A stretch of DNA of 64,000 bases. Origin: an uncultured Sterolibacterium sp. (lineage in GTDB: Bacteria > Pseudomonadota > Gammaproteobacteria > Burkholderiales > Rhodocyclaceae). A program made the position numbers and the translations under genes. Positions 8,874 through 17,939 of the stretch are shown in pieces. The stretch covers positions 1 to 64,000 of the forward strand of contig CAILCO010000120.1 in NCBI GenBank assembly GCA_903832735.1. Direction: 5' to 3'. The notes under the pieces are model-generated. The model worked only from the letters and a program-made list of their open reading frames with translations, was not told the origin of the DNA and did no database searches. Within the stretch, counting starts at the first letter, position 1; each line of letters begins with the position of its first letter.

Positions 8874-10005
8874 GTGACAGTGTACAAATTATCCGTGGTA
8901 CTGTAAAGCGGTACCGCGGTAATCAGGAACAACAAACTGCCGACTGTTGGACTGCCGATGTGTAGTACCGCTGTGATAAGGATCAAGGACTGGTTCCTCG
9001 GATGCCTTGCGGACTCTGATAAGCAACTCGGCGAGTTCCTGACTCGGTAAGCTTTGAGACAGCAGAACGGCCTGCCCCCCAAGGGGTAAGAGGTGAGCAT
9101 CCCTTGGTCAGTGTCCGCTATCCCATAGCAACGTTTGATGAGCTGCCGGTATGGAGATAAGCATCGGGTGGCTGGTCATGCGTAGGTTTGTTCGATGCCC
9201 GCCGGGTCCATTCCGCAGGCTTTGGCAATCTCTCCGAGGCGTCGCCCCTCGCCATCCAGGTTTGCCGCGAACCTGCATGATCACCTATCGGCGGCCTCGT
9301 CGAACATGCTCGGCGGGAGCCCAGCCGTTCTGGAACAAACCGTGATCGGCGATGGTCTAACCTAATATTCGGTGGACGAACTGGCTATGCTCACTCGACG
9401 CCAGTGGGCCGATCGATCGCTGGAACTTTTCCGGTGTGCGAACCAGCTTTGCGAACAGGACAAGGGTACCGGAGAGCCTCTTCGCTTCCGGCTGGGTCAT
9501 TATTTCTACTCAATTCCTATTGCCGCTGCCAAGGTGCAGGACGAAGCATCAAAATCCGGGGACGGAGCATGACTACGAACATGTTCAAGCGAGTCTGGGC
9601 CGCGCTGATCATCGCCGGCCTGGCCGCCTGCGGCGGACTGCTCTCCAGAGTCGGCTCCGGGGGCACGGGGATCGCTGCTGGCACCGTCACCGGCTCGTCA
9701 GCGTAGCCAACCTCCAGGTCCGCGGCACGCTGGTCAATGGCGCAGCCGGCACTTAGGGTTTTGCCCCATGCCAAATACCTTGGCTCAAGTATTGTCGCCG
9801 TCGAACGGCAAGGGTAACTTTGTCTCGAATGAGCTGCTTGAGTCTTCCTGCAAGCAGCCTTCCGCTGTATCCCTACTATCTGCCACCGGACCCTGTTGTA
9901 TTCGGCTGCGCGCGACATGCCGCAACAGTACGGCGGGTTCGCCGTTGCCGCGCTAAGGCGTATGCGGCACCGCCTGTAAATGCCGCAATTGCAGGAGATG
10001 ATCAG
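8874..10005. other. Non-coding or decayed region between hdr operon and 10 kb genes
   Basis: About 1.1 kb without an intact gene. Open frames here are short, lack ribosome sites and resemble no family. A minus-strand patch around 9190-9270 reads DGEGRRLGEIAKACGMD, which looks protein-like but is closed by stops on both sides, so it may be a gene fragment. The only recognisable remnant is the lipoprotein start at 9569. Together with the broken MFS gene on the other side, this suggests that sequence around the hdr operon has been rearranged. Confidence 0.5.
9569..9706 (+). pseudogene. Remnant of a DUF5666-like lipoprotein gene
   Basis: The 45-residue frame starts MTTNMFKRVWAALIIAGLAACGG, a lipoprotein signal with lipobox LAAC. 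It continues RVGSGGTGIAAGTVTG and then stops. That G/S/T-rich segment after the lipobox is typical of the start of DUF5666-type secreted lipoproteins, which normally continue with GFGSVIVNG and several hundred residues. Downstream, the other frame reads LQVRGTLVNGAAGT and also stops, so only the 5' end plus scraps remain. The family assignment rests on a short match. Confidence 0.4.
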
Positions 10006-10311
10006 ATGAAAATGCTACTTACCGTCGAGTTTCCCCATGAGCCTTTCAACTCTCTCGTCAGAAGCGGAAGGGCGGGCGAGCTCATCGGACATATCCTCGA
10101 AACCATCAAGCCGGAGGCCGCCTACTTCACCGAGCAGGAGGGAAGGCGAGGCGGTATCTTCGTGGTCAATGTTCAAGCCCCATCGGATATTCCCGCCTTT
10201 GCCGAGCCGTTCTTTCTGAACTTCCAGGGAAACTGCAAATTCCGCATCGTGATGAACCCGGAGGAGTTGCAGAAGGCCAACCTGGGTGAACTAGGCAAGA
10301 AGTGGGCATGA
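10006..10311 (+). CDS. Small conserved protein of unknown function (DUF3303-like)
   Basis: A 101-residue soluble protein with no signal peptide. It reads VEFPHEPFNSLVRSGRAG, then a stretch of mixed helix, GGIFVVNVQAPSDIPAFAEPFFL, and an acidic-lysine tail ending LGELGKKWA. The alternating alpha/beta pattern with a central GGIFVVNV strand resembles small ferredoxin-fold proteins of the DUF3303 kind, which have no established function. The start is supported by GGAG about 10 bases upstream of the ATG; longer in-frame extensions lie in the decayed region. It is monocistronic and followed directly by a good terminator. Confidence 0.75.
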   Translation: MKMLLTVEFPHEPFNSLVRSGRAGELIGHILETIKPEAAYFTEQEGRRGGIFVVNVQAPSDIPAFAEPFFLNFQGNCKFRIVMNPEELQKANLGELGKKWA

Positions 10312-10340
10312 CTTCGGCATAGCAAGGCGGGTCATGCGGC

Positions 10341-10370
10341 AGGCGACGGCGGCAATCCCGTCGCCTTTCG
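10341..10370 (+). terminator. Rho-independent terminator after the small protein gene
   Basis: GGCGACGG (10342-10349) pairs with CCGTCGCC (10358-10365), an 8-bp G+C-rich stem with an 8-base loop, followed by TTTCGATT. It lies 30 bases after the stop codon and separates the small gene from the type I secretion operon. Confidence 0.7.
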
Positions 10371-10385
10371 ATTAAGGACATGCAG

Positions 10386-10415
10386 TTAGTCGAAATACCA
10401 ACTAACAGGTATCGG
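10386..10415 (+). promoter_or_regulatory. Bipartite motif, copy C (upstream of type I secretion operon)
   Basis: TTAGTCGAAATA, a 9-base spacer, then AGGTATCGG. The same two blocks with the same 9-base spacing occur upstream of the cytochrome-c fusion gene (38674) and the sco gene (42339). The copy is about 60-90 bp before the first ABC gene start, on the same strand. It could be an activator site or an unusual promoter; the factor is unknown. Confidence 0.55.
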
Positions 10416-10473
10416 TTTGCTGCGCTACGCGGTGGGAGAATCACTACCAAGAATCCAGGCGAGCGTGGCTTTA

Positions 10474-12213
10474 ATGAAGATTGCCCAGCAGAAGTCGGAG
10501 AAGTCGGAATTGAAAGAGGCGTTGGCCGGGCAGGTGGCCTATTTTCGCCATGCCGTCTTTTTCAGCTTCTTCACCAATCTGCTGATCATGGCGCCTACCC
10601 TGTACATGCTGGAGGTCTATGACCGCGTGGTCAACAGCCGCAGCGGCATGACTCTGGCGATGTTGACCGTGCTGGTGGTCGGTCTCTATGCGCTGATGGA
10701 AGTGCTCGAATGGGTGAGGGCGGAGGTCCTGCAAGCGGCCGGGCGCCGCTTTGACGCGACGCTTGCCGAGCGGCTGTTCGACTGTATCTTTGCGGCAAAC
10801 TTGCGCCGGATTCCGATCAACTCGATGCAAGTCCACAACGACTTGCGCAACCTCCGCGAATTCATCTCGAGTCCCGCTCTGTTGGCGATCATCGACGTGC
10901 CCATGGCGATGCTCTACATCCTGGCGATCTTCTTCATCAATGCCATCATGGGCTATATGGCTATCGCCGCCGCCTTGATCTCGGTCGTCCTGGCCTTGTT
11001 CACGGAACGCGACACCCAGCCTGCGCTGACCGAGGCTCATCGTTCCGCGATCGACGCCCAGAACTACGCAACCGGCAGCCTGAAGAACGCTCAGGTGATA
11101 GAGGCGATGGGCATGTTCGGCAGCATCCACGCCCGCTGGCTGAAGAAGCACCGGCAAAGCCTGTTCCGGCAAGCCTGCGCCTCCGACGCGGCTGGCAGTT
11201 ATTCGTCCGTCTCGAAATTCGTCCAGATGGCGCAATCTTCCTTGCTGCTCGGCGCTGGCTGCTGGCTGACCATCGAGGGAATGTTTCCCGGCGGCGGTGG
11301 CATGATGATCGTCGCTTCCATCCTCGGCGCTCGTGTGCTTTCGCCGCTTACGCAAGTGATTGCCATGTGGAAGCACGTCGTCAATGCGCGCGCCGCCTAT
11401 GCCAGCCTGAGCCACGTCCTGCAGGCCTTGCCGGCGAAAGCGCCGGGCATGGCCTTGCCCCCTCCCAAAGGCCAATTGAAGCTCGATGCGGTGATCGCAG
11501 CGGCGCCCAATTCTACGGCCATCGTCATCCGCGGCGTGTCCTTGGCCGTCTCTGCCGGACAGGCCCTTGCCGTGGTTGGCCCCACGGCCTCGGGCAAGAC
11601 GACCCTGGCCCGGTTGATCGTGGGCGTCTGGCCGGCGGTCAGCGGCAGCGTGCGTCTCGATGACGTGGATGTGTTCATGTGGGACAAGGCTGAGCTGGGT
11701 CCGCATATCGGCTATCTGCCCCAGGACGTGGAACTATTCGACGGCACCCTGGCGGAAAATATCGCGCGCTTCGGCGCCGTGGCTATGCCCGAGGTGGAAG
11801 CGGCAGCGCGGGCAGTGGGCGTGCATGAAACGATCATGAACCTGCCCGAGCAATACGACACCGCGATCGGCGACGAAGGCTGCTTTCTTTCCGGAGGCCT
11901 GCGTCAGCGTATCGGACTGGCGCGCGCCGTTTATCGCAGGCCGCGGCTGCTCGTGCTCGATGAACCCAATGCCAGCCTCGACAAGGAAGGCGAGCGGGCA
12001 CTCGTGCAAATGCTGCTCGCGCTCAAGGCCAGTGGCACCACGATCGTGGTCATTACCCACCTCAGCGGCGTGCTCGTTGCGGTCGACTCCATGCTGCTTC
12101 TGGTCGACGGACAGGTCAAAGCCTACGGCAGCCGCGACGATGTCCTGGCTAGCCTGCAGGGGAAGGCCGCCGCCCCGGCAACAAGCGCGACCGCGCAGAT
12201 CGCCGCCGCTTGA
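10474..12213 (+). CDS. Type I secretion ABC transporter (PrtD/LapB-like), first of pair
   Basis: A 579-residue inner-membrane ABC exporter with permease and ATPase in one chain. Residues about 25-300 hold the transmembrane domain, starting with the conserved LYMLEVYDRVVNSRS of the PrtD/HasD class. The ATPase half has Walker A GPTASGKTT, the YLPQDVELFDGTLAENIARFG Q-loop region, and Walker B LLVLDEPNASLD. The signature reads LSGGLRQR, where LSGGQRQR is usual, so the Q after LSGG is replaced by L. No N-terminal C39 peptidase domain is present. The ATG at 10474 is used; in-frame alternative starts extend to 10417. It is followed by a second ABC gene 30 bp downstream, so the two may form a heterodimer. 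The exported substrate is not encoded nearby. Confidence 0.87.
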   Translation: MKIAQQKSEKSELKEALAGQVAYFRHAVFFSFFTNLLIMAPTLYMLEVYDRVVNSRSGMTLAMLTVLVVGLYALMEVLEWVRAEVLQAAGRRFDATLAERLFDCIFAANLRRIPINSMQVHNDLRNLREFISSPALLAIIDVPMAMLYILAIFFINAIMGYMAIAAALISVVLALFTERDTQPALTEAHRSAIDAQNYATGSLKNAQVIEAMGMFGSIHARWLKKHRQSLFRQACASDAAGSYSSVSKFVQMAQSSLLLGAGCWLTIEGMFPGGGGMMIVASILGARVLSPLTQVIAMWKHVVNARAAYASLSHVLQALPAKAPGMALPPPKGQLKLDAVIAAAPNSTAIVIRGVSLAVSAGQALAVVGPTASGKTTLARLIVGVWPAVSGSVRLDDVDVFMWDKAELGPHIGYLPQDVELFDGTLAENIARFGAVAMPEVEAAARAVGVHETIMNLPEQYDTAIGDEGCFLSGGLRQRIGLARAVYRRPRLLVLDEPNASLDKEGERALVQMLLALKASGTTIVVITHLSGVLVAVDSMLLLVDGQVKAYGSRDDVLASLQGKAAAPATSATAQIAAA

Positions 12214-12243
12214 AGACGCGCCTCGCCGCGACCCTTACGCACC

Positions 12244-14004
12244 ATGAACCTCTCTTCCTTTTTCCAGCGCAACGAGTTGACCGAGACGCTGGGGCTGTTG
12301 CGCCGGGAATTCGTCGTCTGCGTGATCCTGACGATGGTCGTGAACCTCCTGATGCTCACGCCGCCGTGGTACATGCTGCAGGTATTCGACCGGGTGCTGC
12401 CGAGTCAGAATGAATTGACGCTGATCGCCTTGACCCTGGTGATGCTGTTCCTTTACGCGGTGATGGCCTTCGCCGAATGGTCCCGCACCCGTCTCCTGGT
12501 CCGCACCGGTGTCAAGCTCGACGAACAACTCAATTCGCGGGTTTTCAATGCCAGTTTCGAGGCCCATCTGATCCGTTACGGGGAGAATTCAGCCCAGCCG
12601 ATTTCCGACCTGACCAACCTGCGCCAGTTTCTCACCGGTCATGGCTTGTTTGCCATTCTGGATGCGCCCTGGACGCCGATCTATGTCGCCGTGCTGTTCC
12701 TGCTTCATCCCCTGTTGGGCTGGCTCTCGATCTTTTTTTCACTGCTGCTCGCGGCGTTGTCCTATCTCGGCCAGCGCCGCATGCTGGCACCGCTCGATAA
12801 GGCCATGGAACTGCTCAGCCAGTTGCAAGCCTATGTCCAGAGCAAGTTGAAAAACGCCGAAATCATCGAGTCCCTGGGCATGCTGGGGGACCTGCGCAGC
12901 CGCTGGCTGAGCCGTCATCAGCAATGCCTGCGCCAACATCATGAAGCGCAGGATGTGGGCAACCGGATGCAGGCCGTCAGCAAATTCCTCCGTTACACGC
13001 AGCAATCGCTGGCGCTGGGCGCCGGCGCGCTGCTGGTGATACAGGGTGAGCTGAGTCCCGGTGCCATGATCGCCGCCAATGTGCTGATGGGGCGCGCCAT
13101 GGCCCCGATAGACCAACTGGTGTCGACCTGGAAAGCCTACTTTTCGGCGCGCAAATCCTATCAGCGTCTGGCCGCCTTGCTCGCCCGACATCCGCAGCGC
13201 GACGCCGGTTCTGGCCATGCAGTACCGACCGGCCATTTGCGCATCGAAGATCTGGTGGCGAGCGTCCCCGGCCGTGCCGAGCCGATACTCAAAGGCTTGA
13301 ACGCCGAGATTCCCGCTGGCGCCGTGATCGTCGTGACCGGGCCTTCAGGGTCGGGCAAGACGACGCTGGCGCGCTGCCTGGTGGGGATCTGGCCGGATCT
13401 CGCGGGCACCGTGCTGCTCGACGGCGTAGCCATGCGGAGTTGGAATCGCGGAGAACTCGGGCCCTTCCTTGGCTATCTGCCACAGGACATCGAACTCTTC
13501 GACGGCACCATCGCCGAGAACATCGCGCGCTTCGGCAAGATCGATCCGGCCAAGGTGATCCAGGCAGCGGAACGCGCCGGCGTGCACCGCATGGTGCTGC
13601 GCCTGCCGCGCGGCTACGACACGCCAGTGGGTGACGGCGGCAGCCTGCTCTCCGGTGGGCAACGCCAGCGCATCGGCCTGGCCAGAGCCTTGTACGGCGA
13701 CCCCAGCGTGATCGTGCTCGATGAACCGAATTCCAATCTCGATGATGACGGCGAAGCGGCTTTGCTCGCCGCGCTGCAGGACCTGAAGGCACTAGGCAGG
13801 ACGGTCATCCTGATTACCCATAGGAGTCATATCATCGGCGTCGCCGACCGTCTCCTGACACTCGTCGGTGGGGCCCTGGTGCATGACGGCCCTGCCCGGG
13901 AGTACCGCGAGCACAGCGCTGTGCTCCCTGCCGGTGCCAATCCGGCTGCGGCCACCCGGCCGGATCCCGGCGCTGATGCCCGGCTTTCGCTCCAGCCCTT
14001 GTGA
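12244..14004 (+). CDS. Type I secretion ABC transporter (PrtD-like), second of pair
   Basis: A 586-residue paralogue of the preceding gene with the same architecture: a PrtD-class membrane domain (PPWYMLQVFDRVLPSQN at the start of helix 2) and a C-terminal ATPase. Walker A is GPSGSGKTT, the signature is canonical LSGGQRQR, Walker B is VIVLDEPNSNLD, and the H-loop is ITHRS. Both ATP-site motifs are intact, so in a heterodimer this would be the fully consensus partner. The gene ends 28 bp before the adaptor. A Pro/Ala-rich tail (about 35 residues) follows the ATPase domain. Confidence 0.87.
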   Translation: MNLSSFFQRNELTETLGLLRREFVVCVILTMVVNLLMLTPPWYMLQVFDRVLPSQNELTLIALTLVMLFLYAVMAFAEWSRTRLLVRTGVKLDEQLNSRVFNASFEAHLIRYGENSAQPISDLTNLRQFLTGHGLFAILDAPWTPIYVAVLFLLHPLLGWLSIFFSLLLAALSYLGQRRMLAPLDKAMELLSQLQAYVQSKLKNAEIIESLGMLGDLRSRWLSRHQQCLRQHHEAQDVGNRMQAVSKFLRYTQQSLALGAGALLVIQGELSPGAMIAANVLMGRAMAPIDQLVSTWKAYFSARKSYQRLAALLARHPQRDAGSGHAVPTGHLRIEDLVASVPGRAEPILKGLNAEIPAGAVIVVTGPSGSGKTTLARCLVGIWPDLAGTVLLDGVAMRSWNRGELGPFLGYLPQDIELFDGTIAENIARFGKIDPAKVIQAAERAGVHRMVLRLPRGYDTPVGDGGSLLSGGQRQRIGLARALYGDPSVIVLDEPNSNLDDDGEAALLAALQDLKALGRTVILITHRSHIIGVADRLLTLVGGALVHDGPAREYREHSAVLPAGANPAAATRPDPGADARLSLQPL

Positions 14005-14032
14005 GCATTTTTCCATCTTCGGGAATATCGCC

Positions 14033-15397
14033 ATGGCCAATTGGAATTTGTTGAGCCCTCTCAAAGCGGAACCTGTCCCGTCCAATGGCGCCGCTCTTGA
14101 GGCCGACTTCGTCATGCCTGCGGATACTTCCCGGACCTCGCGCTTCGGTCTTGGCGTACTCGGCATCGGCTTCGGCGGTTTCCTGCTTTGGGCCGCTCTT
14201 GCGCCGCTGGATGAGGGCGTGCCGACGCAGGGCATGGTCAGCCTCGATACCAAGCGCAAGGATGTGCAGCATATGTCAGGCGGACTGGTTCGGGAGGTCT
14301 ATGTCCGGGAAGGGCAGTTCGTCGCAAAGGATCAGCCCCTGATTCGTCTGGACGACGCCTCGGTGGCCGCCAGCCTGGAAGCGGTGCGCCAGCATTACTA
14401 CACCCTGAGAGCCATGGAAGGGCGTCTCGAGGCGGAACAGACGGGTCGCAACGGGATCATCTTCCATCCCGATCTGCTGCGCCAGGACGATCCCCGGCTG
14501 AATGAAATACGGATCAACCAGCAACAGTTGTTCCAGTCGCGGCGCCTGGCACTGCATGCCGACCTGCAGGCGATCGAGGAATCGATCCAGGGTCAGCAGG
14601 CGGCAATCCAGGGTCTTCAGGGCATGCTCGAAGCGCGCAGCAGCCAGCAGGAATTCGTCCAGGAAGAACTCCGCGGAGTCCGCGATCTGGTCAGGGAAGG
14701 CTATGCGCCGCGCAACAAGCAACTCGAACTGGAGCGCATGGCGGCCGAGACGATGGGCTCGATCAGCGACGTGCAGGCCAATATCCTCCGGGCGCGTCGC
14801 GCCATCGCCGAGATGAGGATGCGTGCCGTGCAGCGGGCTCAGGAATATCGCAAGGAAGTCGAGGGCATGCTCTCCGATGTGCGTCGCGAGGTTCAGGCCG
14901 ATGCGGAAAAATTCAAGGCTGCGAAAGAGGAAATGGACCGTACTTTCATTCGCGCACCTGCCGCTGGCCAAGTGCTCGGACTGACGGTGCAAACGGTGGG
15001 CGCGGTCATCGGACCCGGCCAGAGGCTGATGGAGATCGTGCCGCAGAACGAGCGGCTGCTGATGGAAGCCAGGGTGCCGCCGCATCTCATCGATCGCATC
15101 CACCCGGGCCTGGCGACCGATGTACGCTTTTCCGCGTTCGCCCATTCGCCATCGCTGGTGGTTCAAGGGAGCGTGGATTCGATCTCCTCGGATCTGATCA
15201 CCGATCCGAAGAGTAACGTCGCTTATTACCTCGCGCGCATCTCCCTGACTACGGCAGGCTTGAAGGAACTGGGCCAGCGCCAGATGCAGGCCGGCATGCC
15301 GGCCGAGGTGGTGATCAAGACCGGCGCACGCACGGTCATGGCCTACCTGCTGCACCCGTTCCTGAAGCGCATGGCGACCTCGATGAAAGAGGAATGA
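14033..15397 (+). CDS. HlyD-family membrane fusion protein of type I secretion
   Basis: A 454-residue periplasmic adaptor. A short cytoplasmic N terminus is followed by one transmembrane helix (FGLGVLGIGFGGFLLWAALA), then the barrel/lipoyl start LDEGVPTQGMVSLDTKRKDVQH and GGLVREVYVREGQFVAKDQPLIRLDD. A long coiled-coil hairpin (about 100-310, rich in Q, E, R and A) leads back to RAPAAGQVLGLTVQTVGAVIGPGQ and a C-terminal barrel. The order is that of HlyD/PrtE, linking the ABC pair to the TolC-like channel encoded next. The start at 14033 is the first Met that gives this layout; the frame is open earlier but inside the ABC gene tail. Confidence 0.88.
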   Translation: MANWNLLSPLKAEPVPSNGAALEADFVMPADTSRTSRFGLGVLGIGFGGFLLWAALAPLDEGVPTQGMVSLDTKRKDVQHMSGGLVREVYVREGQFVAKDQPLIRLDDASVAASLEAVRQHYYTLRAMEGRLEAEQTGRNGIIFHPDLLRQDDPRLNEIRINQQQLFQSRRLALHADLQAIEESIQGQQAAIQGLQGMLEARSSQQEFVQEELRGVRDLVREGYAPRNKQLELERMAAETMGSISDVQANILRARRAIAEMRMRAVQRAQEYRKEVEGMLSDVRREVQADAEKFKAAKEEMDRTFIRAPAAGQVLGLTVQTVGAVIGPGQRLMEIVPQNERLLMEARVPPHLIDRIHPGLATDVRFSAFAHSPSLVVQGSVDSISSDLITDPKSNVAYYLARISLTTAGLKELGQRQMQAGMPAEVVIKTGARTVMAYLLHPFLKRMATSMKEE

Positions 15398-15401
15398 TCC
15401 C

Positions 15402-16838
15402 GTGAATCCCGGATCGCCCGCCTGCAGGCGCCGCCTGATCATGACGATGAGCGCCTTGCTGCTGGCCGGTTCGTCCGCAGCCTACGGTCTTGATCTGCTC
15501 CAGAGCTATCATCTGGCGGTGCAGAAAGATGCCCGCTATCTTGCCGCTCGCGCCGATACGGCAGCCAGCCGCGAAGCAGTGCCTCAAGCCCTGGCTCAGC
15601 TATTGCCCAATCTTTCTGGCGGCCTGTCGCGCAGCAAGAACCACACCGACAGCGTGGTCCCCGGCAATTCGGGACAGCCGGTCGATAGCAGCTACGACTA
15701 TCAGAGCTCAACTTATGCGCTGAACCTGCGTCAGTCGCTGTATCGCAAATACGGCTACGCCCAGTACCAGCAGGCCAAGTCACAGGTGGTAAGTGCCGAA
15801 GCGTCCCTGGACAAGAGCCTGCAAGACCTGCTGGTGAGGCTCTGCGGCGCCTATTTCGAGGCCCTGATGGCCAATCAACAAATGGCCTTGATCCAGTCCC
15901 AGAAGGAAGCTTATGGGGCGCAACTGCAGTCCGCCAATCGGGCGTTTCAGGAGGGCCAGGGCACGCGTACCGACATCGACGACGCGCAAGCTCGTTACGA
16001 CTTGATTCTGTCACAGGAACTGGAAGCCGCCAACAACCTTGGCCACACGCGGCGCCAACTGGAAGCCATTATCGACAAGCCCGTCGGCCATCTCGCCCGC
16101 CTCGATCCGGGACGCATGGAACTGTTGCCGCCTGAGCCTGCCGATGCCGAACTCTGGGTCGCGCGCGGCGAGGCCGTGAATGCCGATTTGCGAGCGGCAC
16201 GGGCCAATATCGAGTCCGCCCGACAGGAACTGGAGAAGGCCAGGTCGGGCCATCTGCCGACGGTCGATCTGGTCGCCAGTCGCAGCCGGGATAACAGCGC
16301 GAATGTTGCGACGATCAACCAGCTCTATCTCACCACCTCGGTAGGCGTGCAAATCAACATTCCGATATTTTCCGGCGGCTACGTCAATTCCCAGGAGTTA
16401 CAGGCGCTGGCCAATCTGGAGAAATTCCAGCAGCAGTTCGAAGCTGGCCGGCGTGACACGGACCTGCAGATACGCAAGGAATTCCAGAACGTCAGCGAGG
16501 GCGTGTTCAAGGTCAGGGCCCTGGAACAGGCCGAGCGCTCGAGCGACCAGGCGGTCTTCTCGAATCAGAAAGGTTTTCAGGCCGGGACCCGCACCCTGGT
16601 CGATATCCTCAATGCCCAGCAGCAACGCCTGAACACCCGACGGGATCTGGCCTTGGCGCGCTATCAATACATCCTGGCCCGGGTGCGTCTGCAGGGCTTG
16701 GTCGGGGCTATCGACGAAAGCGAGATCACGGCCATCAACCACTGGCTGGCCGATGCCGGTCCTGAGGCCACTGCGACGGCCTGGCCTTCAGGTGTTGTAC
16801 TCGGTGCCCTGGGCGGCGGCGCTATGCCCGTTCGCTAG
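15402..16838 (+). CDS. TolC-family outer-membrane channel of type I secretion
   Basis: A 478-residue protein with an N-terminal signal sequence (hydrophobic MTMSALLLAGSSAAYG) and the two-fold repeated long-helix pattern of TolC. DLLQSYHLAVQKDARYLAARA, QALAQLLPNLSGGLS and LRQSLYRKYG mark repeat one; VGVQINIPIFSGGYVNSQ and LVDILNAQQQRLNTRRDLALARYQYILARVRL mark repeat two. It starts with GTG at 15402, four bases after the adaptor stop. It completes a four-gene exporter with the two ABC proteins and the adaptor. Confidence 0.88.
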   Translation: MNPGSPACRRRLIMTMSALLLAGSSAAYGLDLLQSYHLAVQKDARYLAARADTAASREAVPQALAQLLPNLSGGLSRSKNHTDSVVPGNSGQPVDSSYDYQSSTYALNLRQSLYRKYGYAQYQQAKSQVVSAEASLDKSLQDLLVRLCGAYFEALMANQQMALIQSQKEAYGAQLQSANRAFQEGQGTRTDIDDAQARYDLILSQELEAANNLGHTRRQLEAIIDKPVGHLARLDPGRMELLPPEPADAELWVARGEAVNADLRAARANIESARQELEKARSGHLPTVDLVASRSRDNSANVATINQLYLTTSVGVQINIPIFSGGYVNSQELQALANLEKFQQQFEAGRRDTDLQIRKEFQNVSEGVFKVRALEQAERSSDQAVFSNQKGFQAGTRTLVDILNAQQQRLNTRRDLALARYQYILARVRLQGLVGAIDESEITAINHWLADAGPEATATAWPSGVVLGALGGGAMPVR

Positions 16839-16840
16839 GT

Positions 16841-16870
16841 CCAGCCGGAATAGCGGTTATTGGGTATTGT
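16841..16870 (+). promoter_or_regulatory. Bipartite motif, weak copy F (upstream of cytochrome-b-like gene)
   Basis: CCAGCCGGAATA, 9 bases, GGGTATTGT. It matches the strong copies in the AATA end of block one, in GGTAT of block two and in exact spacing, but diverges elsewhere. It lies about 140 bp before the next gene start. Confidence 0.3.
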
Positions 16871-17010
16871 CCGCGATCCGGCAGCATCCTAGGATGGCAG
16901 CACAGTCTTCACCAAACGCTGACGTCTCTGCCTGCCATCGCACCAGACGTTGCCTTGACCGTCATGGCCGATTGCGAAATGGTTTGCTCTTACATAGGGT
17001 GATTTCGACC

Positions 17011-17910
17011 ATGCCTCTAGCCGCCACGATGAGCAAGGATAGCTTCGCCGCCCAGCCTTCCCGCGAACGGAAGAGTTTCTGGAGCAGCGATGCGGCGGTG
17101 TACCTGTTGCTCGCCGTATTGGTCCTGGCGGCCTGGCGCTTCAGTCGCCTGGGCCTGTTCAAGGCGGGCGACGATGTCGGCTATTGGGTAGGCGTGGCCG
17201 GTGCCGTCATAATGCTGCTGCTGCTCACCTACCCGCTACGCAAGCACTTTCGTTTCGCCCAGAATTGGGGCCGGATGAAGTGGTGGTTCTGGCTGCACAT
17301 GGCGTTGGGAATCGGCGGCCCTCTGCTGATCCTGCTCCATTCGACATTCCAGATCCACTCGCTCAATGCCGCCGTCGCGCTCTACAGCATGATCATCGTG
17401 GCGCTTAGCGGCGTGGTGGGGCGATTCATTTATCGTCATGTGCATAAGGGTCTGCGCGGCGAGGAGATCGGCCTGCGGGATCTGCAGCGGTTCGCCGGCA
17501 TGCACAAGGACAGCGCCCGCTCCAACTTGTCCTATGCGCCGGCGGTGGAAGCCCGGCTGAAGACCTTCGACGAGGATCAACTGAGCCTCCAGGGCGGATT
17601 GGGCACAGCCTTCCTGCAAGCATTCTGGCTGCCGATTCAACGTCGCCTGGCCTATCGGGATTGTCTTGCCGCCTTGCAGCAACCGTTGAAAATGTTGGCA
17701 TTGGAAAACAACTGGTCGGATGAGGATACGCGCAGGCACCACGGCCAGGCTGCGAAGCTGATCCGCAGTTATCTGGGCGCAGTCGTCGGCGTGGCGCAAT
17801 TCACAGCCTACGAGCGGCTGTTCGCGCTATGGCATGTGGCGCATATTCCCTTTGTCTATCTGCTGGCGATCAGTTCACTGGTGCATGTCGTCGCGGTTCA
17901 TGCTTATTGA
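17011..17910 (+). CDS. Cytochrome-b-like integral membrane protein
   Basis: A 299-residue membrane protein. The hydrophobic segments are AVYLLLAVLVLAAW, VAGAVIMLLLLTYPL, WFWLHMALGIGGPLLILLHSTF, AAVALYSMIIVALSGVVGRFIY and, after a long soluble middle part, HIPFVYLLAISSLVHVVAVHAY. Paired histidines on adjacent helices (H in WLHMALG, LLHSTFQIHS, WHVAHIPF, SLVHVVAVHAY) are spaced like the haem ligands of b-type cytochromes or ferric-reductase-like proteins. The gene stands alone between the exporter and the convergent hybrid kinase. Its likely role is transmembrane electron transfer, but the partner is unknown. The start at 17011 is chosen because the frame upstream has no family features; 17029 is an alternative. 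Confidence 0.65.
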   Translation: MPLAATMSKDSFAAQPSRERKSFWSSDAAVYLLLAVLVLAAWRFSRLGLFKAGDDVGYWVGVAGAVIMLLLLTYPLRKHFRFAQNWGRMKWWFWLHMALGIGGPLLILLHSTFQIHSLNAAVALYSMIIVALSGVVGRFIYRHVHKGLRGEEIGLRDLQRFAGMHKDSARSNLSYAPAVEARLKTFDEDQLSLQGGLGTAFLQAFWLPIQRRLAYRDCLAALQQPLKMLALENNWSDEDTRRHHGQAAKLIRSYLGAVVGVAQFTAYERLFALWHVAHIPFVYLLAISSLVHVVAVHAY

Positions 17911-17939
17911 CGCCGGATGTCCAACCAGCTTCAGACTGG

